Shown piece by piece: positions 54,072 to 64,000 of a stretch of 64,000 bases of DNA (positions within the stretch are counted from its first letter, which is position 1; each line of letters starts with the position of its first letter). Both the position numbers and the translations under genes were made by a program. The stretch lies in the NCBI RefSeq assembly GCF_014201735.1, contig NZ_JACHFE010000004.1, positions 290,373 to 354,372 on the forward strand, written 5' to 3'. This stretch comes from Marinobacter oulmenensis (GTDB lineage: Bacteria > Pseudomonadota > Gammaproteobacteria > Pseudomonadales > Oleiphilaceae). The notes below the pieces were generated by a model. The model worked only from the letters and a program-made list of their open reading frames with translations. It did not search any database and was not told where the DNA came from.

Positions 54072-54965
54072 TCACGCGGACGGGAATACACCGGTGGACA
54101 GGTAACGATCTCCGCGGTCACAGATGATGGCCACAATGATGGCGTTTTCAACCTGCCGGGAAAGCCGGAGTGCGGCAGCAATGGAGCCACCGGAAGACAC
54201 ACCGCAGAAAATCCCCTCCTCGGAGGCCAGTGCCCGCATGGTTTCCTCGGCTTCCTGCTGGCCGATGTCCAGCACCTCGTCCACCCGGCTGTCATCATAG
54301 ATTCCGGGCAGATAGGCCTCGGGCCAGCGCCGGATACCGGGAATGGAGGCCCCGTCTTCCGGTTGCAGGCCGATGATCCGGATATCCGGGTTGCGCTCCT
54401 TGAGATACCGGGAGACCCCCATGATGGTGCCGGTGGTTCCCATGGAGCTGACAAAGTGGGTCACCTTGCCCTCGGTTTTTTCCCAGATCTCGGGCCCCGT
54501 GGTGCGGTAATGGGACAACGGGTTGTCCGGATTGCTGAACTGGTCAAGCACCTTGCCTTCCCCGTTCTCCTGCATACGCAACGCCAGATCCCGGGCACCT
54601 TCCATGCCCTCGTCTTTGGTCACGGTGATGATGTCTGCGCCGTAGGCACGCATCGAGGCCCGGCGTTCCTCACTCATGTTCGCCGGCATGATCAGCTTCA
54701 TGCGGTAGCCCTTGATGGCGGCAGCCATCGCCAGGGCAATGCCGGTATTGCCTGACGTTGCCTCAATCAGGGTGTCACCGGGCGCAATCTCGCCTCGGCG
54801 TTCGGCCTCCTGAATCATGCCCATGGCGGGACGATCCTTCACCGAACCGGCGGGGTTATTGCCCTCCAGCTTGGCGAGAATAACGTTGGACGTGTCGCCC
54901 GGCAGACGCTGAAGACGCACCAGGGGAGTGTGCCCGACATAATCTTCAATGGTGGGAAAAATCAT
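54072..54965 (-). CDS. cysM: Cysteine synthase B
   Basis: 297 residues. The PLP Lys is K43 in [12 protein letters not shown], followed by [20 protein letters not shown] and the phosphate loop [13 protein letters not shown]. PIGxxSVKDRPA with the Ala-Met change and the short C-terminus ending SATGVF-like [11 protein letters not shown] distinguish CysM from CysK. It makes cysteine from O-acetylserine with sulfide or thiosulfate. It sits 28 bases ahead of rlmD. Confidence 0.93.
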   Translation of the reverse strand: MIFPTIEDYVGHTPLVRLQRLPGDTSNVILAKLEGNNPAGSVKDRPAMGMIQEAERRGEIAPGDTLIEATSGNTGIALAMAAAIKGYRMKLIMPANMSEERRASMRAYGADIITVTKDEGMEGARDLALRMQENGEGKVLDQFSNPDNPLSHYRTTGPEIWEKTEGKVTHFVSSMGTTGTIMGVSRYLKERNPDIRIIGLQPEDGASIPGIRRWPEAYLPGIYDDSRVDEVLDIGQQEAEETMRALASEEGIFCGVSSGGSIAAALRLSRQVENAIIVAIICDRGDRYLSTGVFPSA

Positions 54966-55182
54966 GGTTGAACCCTGTGGTACACTTTCGGATTCGAATC
55001 ATACGCGTTATGGCCGGATTGTCCCAATACAGCTTGTCGCTAACACAATGACACCCGGCTATAACCCAACGAGCTTGGGACCATAGATGCAGTCATATGG
55101 TTCCGGATCATCTATCCTGACACGGATGTAGCCGGAGGTTTGACCTCCCCAGGAAGCCCGGAAGATCGACAGGAACACATTT

Positions 55183-58050
55183 ATGCGGCGTTGGGGCATT
55201 CGCAAAAAGGTCCTGGTGGTAACGCTCGTTCCCACTTTGCTGATCACGCTTTTACTCGGCCTGTTTTTCACTTACAGCTGGGTCAACAACATCGAGAGCC
55301 TGCTCAAGGACCGTGGCGAATCGCTTTCACGCCAACTGGCTGCCGGTTCCGAATATGGGCTGTTCACCGGCAACCGCAGCCTGCTGACCAACCTGTCCAA
55401 CGCCCTGCTTGAAGAACAGGACGTGCGCTCCATCACCTTCTATACCAGCGACGGCGACCGTCTGCTGCATACCGGGCCCAGCCGCGCGGACACGCTGCCA
55501 CCGGAAGACCTGAAAGCCGACCGGGCCGTCCGGTTTGCCCGGGGCGACAGTACGTTGTTCATTACCCCGGTGTTCCTCCAGGACCTGATGATTGATTCGG
55601 TACTGGACCCCGGCGCCCGCTCTTCAGGAACCAGCCAGAGCGCCCCCCTGGGCTGGACAGCGGTGGAGATGTCCCACCTGCGGACCCAGAAAGAAACCTA
55701 CAAGGCCCTGCTGATTTCCCTGCTTCTGGTGATCGGCGGCGTGCTGCTGAGCCTGGCCATCGCCCTGCGCCTGAGCCGTTCCTTCACCGATCCCATTTTC
55801 CAGCTGACCGAGGCCGTAGCGCGTTTCCGGGAAGGCAAACTCGACACCCGGGTCTACACCGCCGCCGGCCCCGAGTTCGAACAACTGGAATCCGGCCTGA
55901 ACGACATGGCCTCGGAGCTGAGCAAAGCCCAGGCGGAAATGCAGCAGAACATTGATCAGGCCACCGAGGACCTGCGCGAAACCCTGGAAACCATCGAGAT
56001 CCAGAACATTGAGCTGGATTTCGCCCGCAAGGAGGCGCTCGAGGCCAGTCGTATCAAGTCGGAATTCCTGGCCAACATGTCCCACGAGATCCGCACCCCG
56101 CTCAATGGCATCATCGGTTTCACCGAACTGCTGCAGAAGAGTCCGCTGCCGCGCCAGCAGCAGGATCACCTGAACACCATCCGCAAGTCCTCGGAGATCC
56201 TGCTCACCATCATCAACGACATTCTCGACTTCTCCAAGATCGAGGCCGGCAAACTGATCCTCGACCGGACCCCCTTCCAGCTCCGCTCCATCATTGAGGA
56301 GGTCATGGTGATGCTGGCCCCCTCTGCCCACGCCAAGGGGCTGGACCTGGTGCCACTGGTTTACCAGGATGTCCCGGACAACATCATGGGGGATCCCCTG
56401 CGGGTGAAGCAGGTCATCACCAACCTGATCAACAACGCCATCAAGTTCACCCAGACGGGCGAAGTGGTCCTGCGGGCGAGCCTCGAGGAGGAAGATGAAC
56501 AAAGCAATCGGGTCACCCTGAGACTCAGCATCACAGACTCCGGCGTGGGGCTGTCCCGGGCACAGCAGCAGTCCCTGTTCAATGCCTTCAGCCAGGCCGA
56601 CCCCTCCACGGCCCGGCAATACGGTGGCACCGGCCTGGGCCTGGCCATTTCCAAGCGTCTGGTGGAGGAAATGGGCGGCAGCATCGGCCTGGAAAGCGAG
56701 CTGGGCAAAGGGTCTACTTTCTGGTTCACGCTGGTAACAGAGGTCACCGTCAGCACCCAGGCTATCGATGCCCGCGAGGAACTGCAGGGCGAACGGGTAA
56801 TCTATCTGGAAAACCAGAAAACCAGCGGCCTGGCCCTCGAGCACCTGTTACGCGATTGGGGCGTTTCACTGGAGCGGGCCGCCTCGCCCGAAGCCCTGCA
56901 GGAAAAAGTCGAAGAGGCCCAACGCAACCGGAGAGGCTACGCCGTGGCCATCATTGGCATCACCCGGCACCTGCAGACGTCCCGGCAGTATTACCGGTTA
57001 CTGCACACCCTGGAGGTTGAACGGGACTGCCGCACGCTGTTGCTGACCCCTACCCTGGAAACCCAGGATATCCCGCTCACGGGCCTGGCCAGTGGTCACC
57101 TGGTAAAGCCGGTGTGCCGGGAGCCGCTGTACAGCGAACTGATGCTGCTGATCCATGGCAGCCCCGGCGGCGCTGCGTTGCCGCCCCCTCAGCCCCAGCG
57201 ACTGCCGCCACCGTCCAGACAGAATGCCCCCCGCATACTGGCGGTGGACGATAACGACGCCAATCTCAAGCTGGTGCTGACCCTGCTGCGGGACTATCGA
57301 CTGGATCCGGTTGGCGCAACCAGCGGATTTGAGGCTCTGTCCCATGTCCGCAAGCAGCCGTTCGACCTGATTTTCATGGACCTGCAGATGCCCGGCATGG
57401 ACGGCGTCGAAACCACGGCCCGTGTTCGTGAACTGGACACCCCCGAACATCGGACCACAATCATCGCCCTGACCGCCCACACCCTCTCCGAAGAGCAACA
57501 GCAACTGCGCCGACAGGGATTCGATGGTTACATCACCAAGCCCATCAGCAGTGCCCAGTTGGCCGCACTGGTGCAAGAACATACCGGCGTTGATGTCACC
57601 GGCGAAAACAGCCGGGATAACAATGGCAATAACCGGGAGTCGGACCGGGCCCACCGTCCCTCGAACCGCAGCATGCAGGAGGATTGTGTCAGTATTGATG
57701 AGGGTATCCGGCTGGCCGGCGGCAAGCCGGACCTGGCAGAAGAACTGTTCAGCATGCTGCTGGAGCAGCTACAGCCCGACATGGAGAGGATTCAGTTACT
57801 CTGGAGCAGTAACGACATCAGCAACCTGCTCGAGTGTGTGCACAAGCTGCACGGTGCCACCCGTTACTGCGGCGTTCCGGAGTTGCGCACCGCCACCCAG
57901 CAACTGGAAACGGCCCTGAAACGCCAGGGCGACGGCCAGACAGAACTCAAGGACCAGTTACTGGCCGCCATGGAACGGCTGCAGGTATGGAGTGAGCGAA
58001 CCGACTGGCAATCCCTGTTCCGGGCTCACAGCCAGGCGACCGCCGACTAG
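55183..58050 (+). CDS. BarA/GacS-type hybrid sensor histidine kinase
   Basis: 955 residues. An N-terminal membrane span (about 11-32), a periplasmic domain, a second span (about 165-190) and HAMP lead to the HisKA helix with phospho-acceptor H301 ([12 protein letters not shown]), then an ATPase domain with [29 protein letters not shown] degenerate receiver-like segment (about 530-650) lacks its Asp; a true receiver has D733 in [12 protein letters not shown]; the C-terminal Hpt has H887 in [12 protein letters not shown]. This order is that of BarA/GacS, which signals to the GacA/UvrY regulator and CsrA-binding small RNAs. The partner is not in the window. Confidence 0.93.
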   Translation: MRRWGIRKKVLVVTLVPTLLITLLLGLFFTYSWVNNIESLLKDRGESLSRQLAAGSEYGLFTGNRSLLTNLSNALLEEQDVRSITFYTSDGDRLLHTGPSRADTLPPEDLKADRAVRFARGDSTLFITPVFLQDLMIDSVLDPGARSSGTSQSAPLGWTAVEMSHLRTQKETYKALLISLLLVIGGVLLSLAIALRLSRSFTDPIFQLTEAVARFREGKLDTRVYTAAGPEFEQLESGLNDMASELSKAQAEMQQNIDQATEDLRETLETIEIQNIELDFARKEALEASRIKSEFLANMSHEIRTPLNGIIGFTELLQKSPLPRQQQDHLNTIRKSSEILLTIINDILDFSKIEAGKLILDRTPFQLRSIIEEVMVMLAPSAHAKGLDLVPLVYQDVPDNIMGDPLRVKQVITNLINNAIKFTQTGEVVLRASLEEEDEQSNRVTLRLSITDSGVGLSRAQQQSLFNAFSQADPSTARQYGGTGLGLAISKRLVEEMGGSIGLESELGKGSTFWFTLVTEVTVSTQAIDAREELQGERVIYLENQKTSGLALEHLLRDWGVSLERAASPEALQEKVEEAQRNRRGYAVAIIGITRHLQTSRQYYRLLHTLEVERDCRTLLLTPTLETQDIPLTGLASGHLVKPVCREPLYSELMLLIHGSPGGAALPPPQPQRLPPPSRQNAPRILAVDDNDANLKLVLTLLRDYRLDPVGATSGFEALSHVRKQPFDLIFMDLQMPGMDGVETTARVRELDTPEHRTTIIALTAHTLSEEQQQLRRQGFDGYITKPISSAQLAALVQEHTGVDVTGENSRDNNGNNRESDRAHRPSNRSMQEDCVSIDEGIRLAGGKPDLAEELFSMLLEQLQPDMERIQLLWSSNDISNLLECVHKLHGATRYCGVPELRTATQQLETALKRQGDGQTELKDQLLAAMERLQVWSERTDWQSLFRAHSQATAD

Positions 58051-58062
58051 GTCCGGGCGCCG

Positions 58063-58797
58063 TTAACTCCGGGCCCGGTCAAGTATCGCCCGCATATCCC
58101 GGACCGCTTCCTTCAGGCCGGTAAACACGGCCCGCGCGATGATGGCGTGACCGATATTGAGCTCGTTAATCCCCGGAAGTGCCGCCACCCGCTCCGTGTT
58201 GTGGTAGTGAAGTCCGTGGCCGGCATTGACGATCAGGCCCTGCCCCCGGGCATAGGCCACCGCTTCCTCCAGAATACGGAAAGACGCTTCCCGCGCCGGG
58301 GCGTCGACGGCCTCCGCATACTCCCCGGTATGAAGTTCCACAACCGGCGCGCCACAACGGACAGCCGCATCAATCTGTTTCGGATCAGGATCGATAAACA
58401 AAGAGACTTCACAACCGATCCGTGCCAGCCGTTCACAGGCAGCAGATACCCGGGCTTCCTGGCCGGCAACGTCCAGACCGCCCTCCGTGGTCAGCTCTTC
58501 CCGCTTCTCCGGCACCAGGCATGCACACGCCGGGCTCACCTGTTCGGCAAACGCCAGCATATCCTCGGTAACGGCCATTTCCAGATTCATCCGCGTCTGC
58601 AGGGTTTCCTTGAGCAGCAGGACGTCGCGGTCCTGGATATGGCGGCGGTCTTCTCGGGGATGAATGGTAATCCCGTCCGCACCCGCTTCCTCGGCCACCA
58701 GTGCCGCCTGAACCGGGTCCGGATACCGGGTCCCCCGGGCCTGACGCAGTGTGGCGACATGATCAATATTGACACCCAGCAGGACTCTGGACTTCAT
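58063..58797 (-). CDS. pdxJ: Pyridoxine 5'-phosphate synthase
   Basis: 244 residues of TIM-barrel Pdx[53 protein letters not shown], and [20 protein letters not shown] near the end with [12 protein letters not shown]. It condenses deoxyxylulose phosphate with aminoacetone phosphate to make pyridoxine phosphate. Its ATG overlaps the recO stop by four bases, as in other gammaproteobacteria. Confidence 0.96.
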   Translation of the reverse strand: MKSRVLLGVNIDHVATLRQARGTRYPDPVQAALVAEEAGADGITIHPREDRRHIQDRDVLLLKETLQTRMNLEMAVTEDMLAFAEQVSPACACLVPEKREELTTEGGLDVAGQEARVSAACERLARIGCEVSLFIDPDPKQIDAAVRCGAPVVELHTGEYAEAVDAPAREASFRILEEAVAYARGQGLIVNAGHGLHYHNTERVAALPGINELNIGHAIIARAVFTGLKEAVRDMRAILDRARS

Positions 58798-59534
58798 GGG
58801 GTTCTCCCTGATGATGAAACAAATTGACTGAAAAGACGGCGACTGTGCAGCGGCTTGCCCTGGAGCAGGAAGTCCACCAACACCCGCATCACCCGCTTGG
58901 CGGTCCGGCGTGGATCGTCGCTGCGGAAATCCCCTTCCGCCAGGGCAAGCAGCGCACTGCCTGGCAGGCGGCGCACCAGTGCCCCCGGCTCATCGGCCGA
59001 GACAATGCCCTGCCCCGGATCGTAGCCATACTCGTTGCCGGCCTCCACGCGCAACCCGGTGTCCGTGGCCAGATCCCAGGCAAAATCGTAGCCCAGCGCA
59101 GCGGCAAAATCACACTCGAAGGTCCGGAGTACGGGCTCGATGTCAGCACCCGGCGGCAGGGACGACAGCGACTGCAGGGTTTCAATGTAGGCGGCAAACA
59201 GCGTCTGATGAGGGTCCGCGGCGGGCAGGACCCGCAGCAGCAGTTCGTTGATATAGAGACCACTGTAGAGTGCTTTCGTCTGGCCCAGCGGCGGGGCGTG
59301 GCGGCCTTCGACCTGAATCAGGGTTTTCAGGTCACTGCGCCCGGTCCAGTCCACCATCAGCGGCTGGAATGGCTGCAGTTGTGCCTTCAGAGGGCTTCGT
59401 GCCCGGCTGGCGCCTCTTGCAATCAGCGACACCCGACCGTGATTCAGACTGAACAGGTCCACCAGCAGGGAGGTCTCTCGCCAGGGCTGGCGATGGATCA
59501 CATAGGCGGGCTCCTGCTGCACCGCTCCCTTCAT
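58794..59534 (-). CDS. recO: DNA repair protein RecO
   Basis: 246 residues. The OB-fold start [20 protein letters not shown] and [24 protein letters not shown] region are RecO marks, as are [12 protein letters not shown] and ENEYGYDP-like [12 protein letters not shown]. It loads RecA with RecR in the RecFOR pathway. It lies between era (seven bases) and pdxJ (overlap). Confidence 0.94.
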   Translation of the reverse strand: MKGAVQQEPAYVIHRQPWRETSLLVDLFSLNHGRVSLIARGASRARSPLKAQLQPFQPLMVDWTGRSDLKTLIQVEGRHAPPLGQTKALYSGLYINELLLRVLPAADPHQTLFAAYIETLQSLSSLPPGADIEPVLRTFECDFAAALGYDFAWDLATDTGLRVEAGNEYGYDPGQGIVSADEPGALVRRLPGSALLALAEGDFRSDDPRRTAKRVMRVLVDFLLQGKPLHSRRLFSQFVSSSGRTP

Positions 59535-59541
59535 GGAGGCC

Positions 59542-60459
59542 TCAGAAATCGTTCATGCCCAGGCTCTTCAGCGCCCGGTCACTGTCGGCCCAGCCACGCT
59601 TGACCTTGACCCAGAGTCGCAGCATGACTTTGCAGTCAAACATGCGCTCCATATCGGCGCGGGCTTCCTGGCCAATCCGACGCATACGCTCGCCCTTGTC
59701 GCCAATCAGGATTTTCTTCTGGCCCTCACGCTCCACCAGGATCAACGCAGAAATATGCAGCGTGGTCCCCTGGTGTTTGAATTCCTCAATTTCCACGGCC
59801 ACCGAATACGGCAGCTCGGCGCCCAGTTGCCGGGTGATTTTTTCCCGGACCATTTCCGACGCCATGAAACGCTCACTGCGATCGGTGATCTGGTCGTCCG
59901 GGTAGAAGTGCACACTCTGGGGCAGATAGCGGCCCACCGCTTCCTCCAGCGGCGCCAGGTTATTTTCCTTGAGCGCTGACAGGGGAATAATTTCGGCAAA
60001 CTCACGTTTTTCCGCCAGTGCCTGCAGGTGCGGCAACAGCAGATCCCGATTGTCCAGCTTGTCCACTTTGTTAACCGCCAGAATGACCGGGCAGGTCAGG
60101 CGCTTGAGCTTGTCCAGCACCAACTGGTCCGCTTCGGTCCAGGCCAGCTGGTCCACCACAAACACCACGACATCCACGTCAACCAGCGCCGAGGACGCCG
60201 CCCGGTTCATGTAGCGGTTCAATGCGCGGGGCTCTTCCTCATGCATCCCCGGCGTATCCACGTAGATGGCCTGTACCGCATCCTCGGTCTTGATACCGAG
60301 CACCTGATGGCGGGTGGTCTGGGGCTTGCGGGAGGTAATGCTGAGTTTCTGACCCAGGATATGGTTCAGCAGAGTGGACTTGCCCACGTTGGGGCGTCCG
60401 ACAATGGCGACAAAACCACAGCGGCTGTCAGGGTTTTCGGGGGCCGTTACATCGTTCAT
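59542..60459 (-). CDS. era: GTPase Era
   Basis: 305 residues from ATG 60459, one base after the rnc stop; the open frame to 60579 only overlaps rnc. GTPase motifs are GRPNVGKS (G1), the TTRHQ switch, DTPG (G3) and NKVD (G4). The KH domain follows with [16 protein letters not shown] and [15 protein letters not shown]. It matures the 30S subunit by binding the 3' end of 16S rRNA. Confidence 0.96.
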   Translation of the reverse strand: MNDVTAPENPDSRCGFVAIVGRPNVGKSTLLNHILGQKLSITSRKPQTTRHQVLGIKTEDAVQAIYVDTPGMHEEEPRALNRYMNRAASSALVDVDVVVFVVDQLAWTEADQLVLDKLKRLTCPVILAVNKVDKLDNRDLLLPHLQALAEKREFAEIIPLSALKENNLAPLEEAVGRYLPQSVHFYPDDQITDRSERFMASEMVREKITRQLGAELPYSVAVEIEEFKHQGTTLHISALILVEREGQKKILIGDKGERMRRIGQEARADMERMFDCKVMLRLWVKVKRGWADSDRALKSLGMNDF

Positions 60460-60460
60460 G

Positions 60461-61147
60461 TCAGGTCTCCACGCCCAGTTCCCGGAGTGCATTGCGGGCC
60501 GCCTGCTGCTCAGCAATACGGCGACTGCTTCCGGTACCGGTGGTTCGACGGTCCAGCGAAGGCAGTGCACAGGACACATGGAACGTCTGGTTATGGGCCT
60601 CGCCGTCCACCGAAATCACATCGTACCGGGGCAGCGGGAATTGCCGGGACTGCAGGTATTCCTGCAGGCGGGTTTTGGGATCTTTCTGGGTGTCCTGAAT
60701 ATCGAGCCCGGCCAGACGCTGCTCGAACCAGCGCAGGACCTGCTGCCGGCAGGTATCGAAGTCGCTGTCCAGGTAGATGGCGCCAATAATGGACTCCACC
60801 GCATCCGCCAGTATCGACTCCCGACGGAAGCCGCCGCTTTTGAGTTCACCGGAGCCCAGCCTCAGGTACTGGCCCAGTTCGAACTCCCGGCCGATCTCGG
60901 CCAGGGTCACGCCTTTAACCATGCGCGCCCGCAGCCGGCTCAACTGCCCTTCACGGGCCTTCTCAAAATGGTGGTAGAGGTGCTCGGCGATCACCATGTT
61001 AACGATGGAGTCACCAAGAAACTCCAGACGTTCGTTGTTCTGATTGCCATAACTGCGGTGGGTCAGCGCCAGCAGCAGCCGCTCGGGCTCGCTGAACTGA
61101 TAACCAATGCGGCGCTGAAGCTGTTCTAGATCCGGATGTGAACTCAC
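60461..61147 (-). CDS. rnc: Ribonuclease III
   Basis: 228 residues. The signature [20 protein letters not shown] and the second acidic patch [20 protein letters not shown] make the active site; the double-stranded RNA-binding domain is at 155-225 ([20 protein letters not shown]). It cuts rRNA precursors and structured mRNA. It overlaps the DUF4845 gene upstream by four bases and abuts era. Confidence 0.96.
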   Translation of the reverse strand: MSSHPDLEQLQRRIGYQFSEPERLLLALTHRSYGNQNNERLEFLGDSIVNMVIAEHLYHHFEKAREGQLSRLRARMVKGVTLAEIGREFELGQYLRLGSGELKSGGFRRESILADAVESIIGAIYLDSDFDTCRQQVLRWFEQRLAGLDIQDTQKDPKTRLQEYLQSRQFPLPRYDVISVDGEAHNQTFHVSCALPSLDRRTTGTGSSRRIAEQQAARNALRELGVET

Positions 61148-61527
61148 TTGCCCTTCAACTCATACTCATGCTGGAAGTGGACAACGGTATCCACGTTGGC
61201 CACTAGACTGTTTCGAACCTCATAATCCACTTTGATCACCACCACATCCTCGTCTTTCTCGACGGAAATGTTCTTGGCATCAAAGCCGCGGACGTTATTG
61301 ACGCTCAGACGTTTGTTAATCAGGCCCCGCACCTGGGCCGGCCCCATCATGGAGAGGCCATCGGTGCCATCCAGGCTCTCCAGGGCCTCCTGGATAGTCA
61401 GGTCGTCGATGTAAGCCGGCCCCAGTTTGACCGCGAACATCAGCAAAGCACCGAAGAACAGTGCGATAATCATCACCGAGGAGGCGCCGCCCTGCTGCCT
61501 GGCACCCAAACATGTGTAGCTATTCAT
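61144..61527 (-). CDS. DUF4845 membrane protein between lepB and rnc
   Basis: 127 residues from ATG 61527, supported by GGAGTGA upstream. A Cys- and Gly-containing start ([15 protein letters not shown]) resembles a prepilin-like N-terminus, followed by one membrane helix ([20 protein letters not shown]) and a soluble domain ending [19 protein letters not shown]4845 genes are regularly found between lepB and rnc in gammaproteobacteria; their role is unknown. The long periplasmic part and pilin-like helix deserve attention. Confidence 0.85.
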   Translation of the reverse strand: MNSYTCLGARQQGGASSVMIIALFFGALLMFAVKLGPAYIDDLTIQEALESLDGTDGLSMMGPAQVRGLINKRLSVNNVRGFDAKNISVEKDEDVVVIKVDYEVRNSLVANVDTVVHFQHEYELKGK

Positions 61528-61554
61528 GACAGCGTCACTCCGGAACAAACAGAA

Positions 61555-62358
61555 TCAGTCAATACTGCCCACTCGCTCAAAAGATGGCAGAGTGGTCAGC
61601 GATTTCCAGTGCATCCAGATCGCAAAGGCCTTGCCTACCACAAGTTCATCCGGAACCGTGCCCCAGAAGCGGCTGTCGTTGCTGTTGTCCCGGTTGTCGC
61701 CCATCACGAAGTAATGCCCTTCCGGTACCACCCATTCACCTTCGCCGGCACCAGTCATCCGGCCCATGGTATGGTAAATATCATGCTCGACACTGCCGAG
61801 CTGTTCACGCCACCGCTCAACCGGCGGCAAACGGGCAACAAAGCTCCGCGGTACCGGGTCACCGTTGATGAACAGGTGCTTGTTACGGTAGCGGATGTGA
61901 TCGCCCGGCAGCCCGACCACCCGCTTGATGTAATTGGTGCTCCGGTCTTCGGGATAACGGAAGACCATGACATCCCCGCGCTCGGGGTCACCAATCTCCA
62001 GCACTTTGGTGCCAGCCACCGGCAGCCGCACGCCATAGGCGTACTTGTTCACCAGGATGAAGTCACCCACTTCCAGCGTTGGCAACATGGAACCGGATGG
62101 GATCTGGAAGGGTTCCACCAGGAAGGAACGCAGAACCAGTACCACCGCCAGCACCGGAAAAAAGGACCGACTGACATCAATCAGCCAGGGCTCCTTGGGT
62201 TCTTCCTCTTCCGACGGGGACGGTGTTTCTGCCGCTCCGCCCAGGGTTCCGGTGGAGGCGGCCATGCGCCGCTTTTTCAGGAACAGCACATCGGCCAGCC
62301 AGATCACACCGGTGACCAGAGTGAGGATCACCAGTACCAGCGGAAAATTAATGTCCAT
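61555..62358 (-). CDS. lepB: Signal peptidase I
   Basis: 267 residues with two N-terminal membrane segments (about 5-26 and 66-80) separated by a cytoplasmic loop rich in Glu and Pro. The catalytic Ser is S90 in PSGSMLPTL and the Lys is K145 in NYIKRVVG; the GHYFVMGDNRDNSNDSRFWG box is complete. It removes signal peptides from exported proteins. It stops 27 bases before the DUF4845 start and follows lepA in one direction. Confidence 0.96.
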   Translation of the reverse strand: MDINFPLVLVILTLVTGVIWLADVLFLKKRRMAASTGTLGGAAETPSPSEEEEPKEPWLIDVSRSFFPVLAVVLVLRSFLVEPFQIPSGSMLPTLEVGDFILVNKYAYGVRLPVAGTKVLEIGDPERGDVMVFRYPEDRSTNYIKRVVGLPGDHIRYRNKHLFINGDPVPRSFVARLPPVERWREQLGSVEHDIYHTMGRMTGAGEGEWVVPEGHYFVMGDNRDNSNDSRFWGTVPDELVVGKAFAIWMHWKSLTTLPSFERVGSID

Positions 62359-62373
62359 CCAGGTGCCTTAGTT

Positions 62374-63999
62374 CTATTTGTCGACTTGAAGTACTGCAAG
62401 GAACGCTTCCTGGGGCACCTCGACGTTCCCCAGCTGTTTCATGCGCTTCTTACCCTCTTTCTGCTTCTGCAGAAGTTTCTTCTTCCGGCTGACATCACCA
62501 CCGTAACACTTGGCCGTTACGTTCTTGCGCAGGGCCTTGACGGTCACCCGGGCGACCACGTGGGTACCGATGGCGGCCTGAATGGCAATATCAAACATCT
62601 GCCGGGGAATCAGCTCTTTCATCTTCTCGATCAACTGACGGCCTTTGTAATGGGCCTGCTCCTTGTGCACGATCAGCGCCAGGGCATCCACCCGATCGCC
62701 ATTGATCAGCACATCCAGGCGCACCAGGTTCGCGGTCTGGAAGCGCTGGAACTGGTAGTCCAGGGAAGCAAAGCCCCGGCTCGCTGACTTGATCCGGTCA
62801 AAGAAGTCCATGACCACCTCGGCCATGGGCAGTTCATAGGTCAGTTGCACCTGGGTCGACATGAAGTGCATGTTTTTCTGTACGCCCCGCTTTTCTTCAC
62901 ACAGGGCGATCACGTTGCCCAGGTGCTCCTGCGGTACCAGAATGCTGGCTTCAACAATCGGCTCGCGCATCTCCTCGATGGAGCCGGCCTCCGGCAGCCT
63001 TGAGGGGTTGTCCACGGCCAGGGTTTCGCCCTGATTGGTGATCACCTCGTAAATAACCGTGGGCGCAGTGGTGATCAGGTCAATACCGTATTCACGCTCC
63101 AGCCGTTCCTGGATGATCTCCATGTGCAACATGCCCAGGAAACCACAGCGGAAACCGAAGCCCAGAGCATCCGAGTTTTCCGGCTCGAAGAACAGCGAGG
63201 CGTCGTTGAGCGTCAGTTTTTCCAGGGCATCCCGGAAGTCTTCGTAATCGTCGGCATTGACCGGGAACATGCCAGCGTAAACCTGGGGTTTGACCTTCTT
63301 GAAACCGGGGATCCGGTCGGTTTCCTCGGCGTATTTCTGGTGCACAATGGTGTCGCCCACCGGCGCACCGTTGATGTCCTTGATACCGGCGATGACAAAC
63401 CCGACATCGCCGGTATCCAGAATAGCGGTATCCTTGGGCTTGGGATTGAAGATCCCGACCTTTTCGGCTGTCCAGGCCTTGCCGGTGGACTTGATGACAA
63501 TCTTGTCGCCCTTGCGCAGACAACCTTCGGTAATCCGCACCAGCGACACCACGCCCAGATAGTTATCGAACCAGGAATCGATAATCAGCGCCTGCAAAGG
63601 GGCGTTGTGATCACCCTTGGGGGGCGGCACCTTACGGATCAGGTCCTCTAGCACATCCTCAACACCCAGACCGCTTTTGGCACTGCAACGCACCGCGTCC
63701 GTGGCCTCGATCCCGATAATGTCCTCAATCTCGGCAGCCACCCGGTCCGGCTCCGCCTGGGGCAGGTCCATCTTGTTGAGCACGGGCACGACTTCCAGCC
63801 CCTGTTCAATGGCGGTGTAGCAGTTGGCAACAGACTGGGCTTCAACGCCCTGCCCGGCATCCACCACCAGCAGTGCGCCCTCACAGGCGTACAGGGAACG
63901 GGACACCTCGTAGGAGAAATCCACGTGCCCAGGGGTATCGATAAAATTGAGCTTGTAGGTCTGGCCGTCGCGCGCCTTGTAATCCAGCGTTACGCTCTG
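62374..63999 (-). CDS. lepA: Elongation factor 4 (LepA), C-terminal part (cut by window edge)
   Basis: 542 residues up to the window edge; the N-terminal P-loop lies outside. The first visible codons give SVTLDYKAR and [19 protein letters not shown] with the G3 motif; NKMD (G4) follows at [18 protein letters not shown]. The EF-G-like domains and the LepA-only C-terminal domain ([20 protein letters not shown]) are present through to the normal end. LepA back-translocates stalled ribosomes and aids 30S assembly. Confidence 0.97.
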   Translation of the reverse strand, partial: QSVTLDYKARDGQTYKLNFIDTPGHVDFSYEVSRSLYACEGALLVVDAGQGVEAQSVANCYTAIEQGLEVVPVLNKMDLPQAEPDRVAAEIEDIIGIEATDAVRCSAKSGLGVEDVLEDLIRKVPPPKGDHNAPLQALIIDSWFDNYLGVVSLVRITEGCLRKGDKIVIKSTGKAWTAEKVGIFNPKPKDTAILDTGDVGFVIAGIKDINGAPVGDTIVHQKYAEETDRIPGFKKVKPQVYAGMFPVNADDYEDFRDALEKLTLNDASLFFEPENSDALGFGFRCGFLGMLHMEIIQERLEREYGIDLITTAPTVIYEVITNQGETLAVDNPSRLPEAGSIEEMREPIVEASILVPQEHLGNVIALCEEKRGVQKNMHFMSTQVQLTYELPMAEVVMDFFDRIKSASRGFASLDYQFQRFQTANLVRLDVLINGDRVDALALIVHKEQAHYKGRQLIEKMKELIPRQMFDIAIQAAIGTHVVARVTVKALRKNVTAKCYGGDVSRKKKLLQKQKEGKKRMKQLGNVEVPQEAFLAVLQVDK

Positions 64000-64000
64000 A

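Noticed and set aside
55624-56844. 406-residue minus-strand frame inside the hybrid kinase
   Set aside because: Gly-, Gln- and Leu-rich shadow of the HisKA/ATPase region.
61609-62787. 392-residue plus-strand frame across lepB and lepA
   Set aside because: It spans two real opposite-strand genes and their gap, so it cannot be a gene.

Overview
The window looks like chromosome of a Marinobacter-like marine gammaproteobacterium. Base composition is GC-rich throughout, the housekeeping blocks follow gammaproteobacterial order (lepA-lepB-DUF4845-rnc-era-recO-pdxJ; cysM-rlmD-relA-mazG), and the adhesin, iron-uptake and acyl-CoA catabolism clusters fit a heterotrophic marine bacterium. The genus is an inference from gene content and protein style; no ribosomal RNA or tRNA gene is present. 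Nothing looks like a prophage, insertion sequence or CRISPR array. No gene-free stretch exceeds 300 bases.

Layout. 1-7354: the start of a giant LapA/Bap-like surface adhesin (minus strand, cut by the window edge), divergent from its type I secretion system (TolC-like, ABC, HlyD-like), which is translationally coupled to a LuxR-type regulator with a dead receiver domain and followed by a 110-residue protein of unknown function. 7419-11827: a periplasmic copper chaperone, a three-gene 2-oxoacid dehydrogenase complex (E1 alpha, E1 beta, E2) and yjdM. 12129-14451: a YaiI/UPF0178 protein and an ABC exporter. 14477-18263: an iron-siderophore uptake operon with a Fur-like box, followed by an unannotated-type 30-residue membrane protein with its own promoter and Fur-like box, then a PQQ-type sugar dehydrogenase. 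19951-23350: GFA protein, DacB, two small envelope proteins. 23362-28107: a five-gene acyl-CoA dehydrogenase/kinase/SDR operon divergent from a LysR gene. 29045-33389: EAL phosphodiesterase, small membrane protein, decarboxylating dehydrogenase, lipoprotein, aminotransferase. 33538-37243: hydroxyacid dehydrogenase, strong terminator, CrbR-like regulator and acsA. 37450-49462: murI, nudC, plsB, rsmJ, tsaB, adk, a YbaK-HDOD fusion, ppc, and two convergent paralogous small ribbon-helix-helix-like genes. 49597-54965: mazG, relA, rlmD, cysM. 55183-58050: BarA/GacS hybrid kinase. 58063-64000: pdxJ, recO, era, rnc, DUF4845, lepB and lepA (cut by the window edge).

How the parts work together. The first 7.4 kb form one adhesion module: T1SS components export an adhesin whose N-terminal retention module and PAAG site suggest cell-surface anchoring and release by a LapG-type protease, which with LapD would have to lie elsewhere. 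The iron operon supplies ATPase, binding protein and double-length permease but no outer-membrane receptor. The 23-28 kb operon combines an aminoglycoside-phosphotransferase-fold kinase with an acyl-CoA dehydrogenase, the pairing known from ACAD10/ACAD11 and the levulinate pathway, suggesting hydroxy-acid catabolism. The rest is mostly ordinary housekeeping.

The best candidates for something under-described are the Fur-linked 30-residue membrane protein at 18275-18367, the adhesin module with its pseudo-receiver regulator and unknown last gene, the kinase/ACAD operon, and the convergent paralogous pair at 48806-49462. I see no clearly new multi-gene system.
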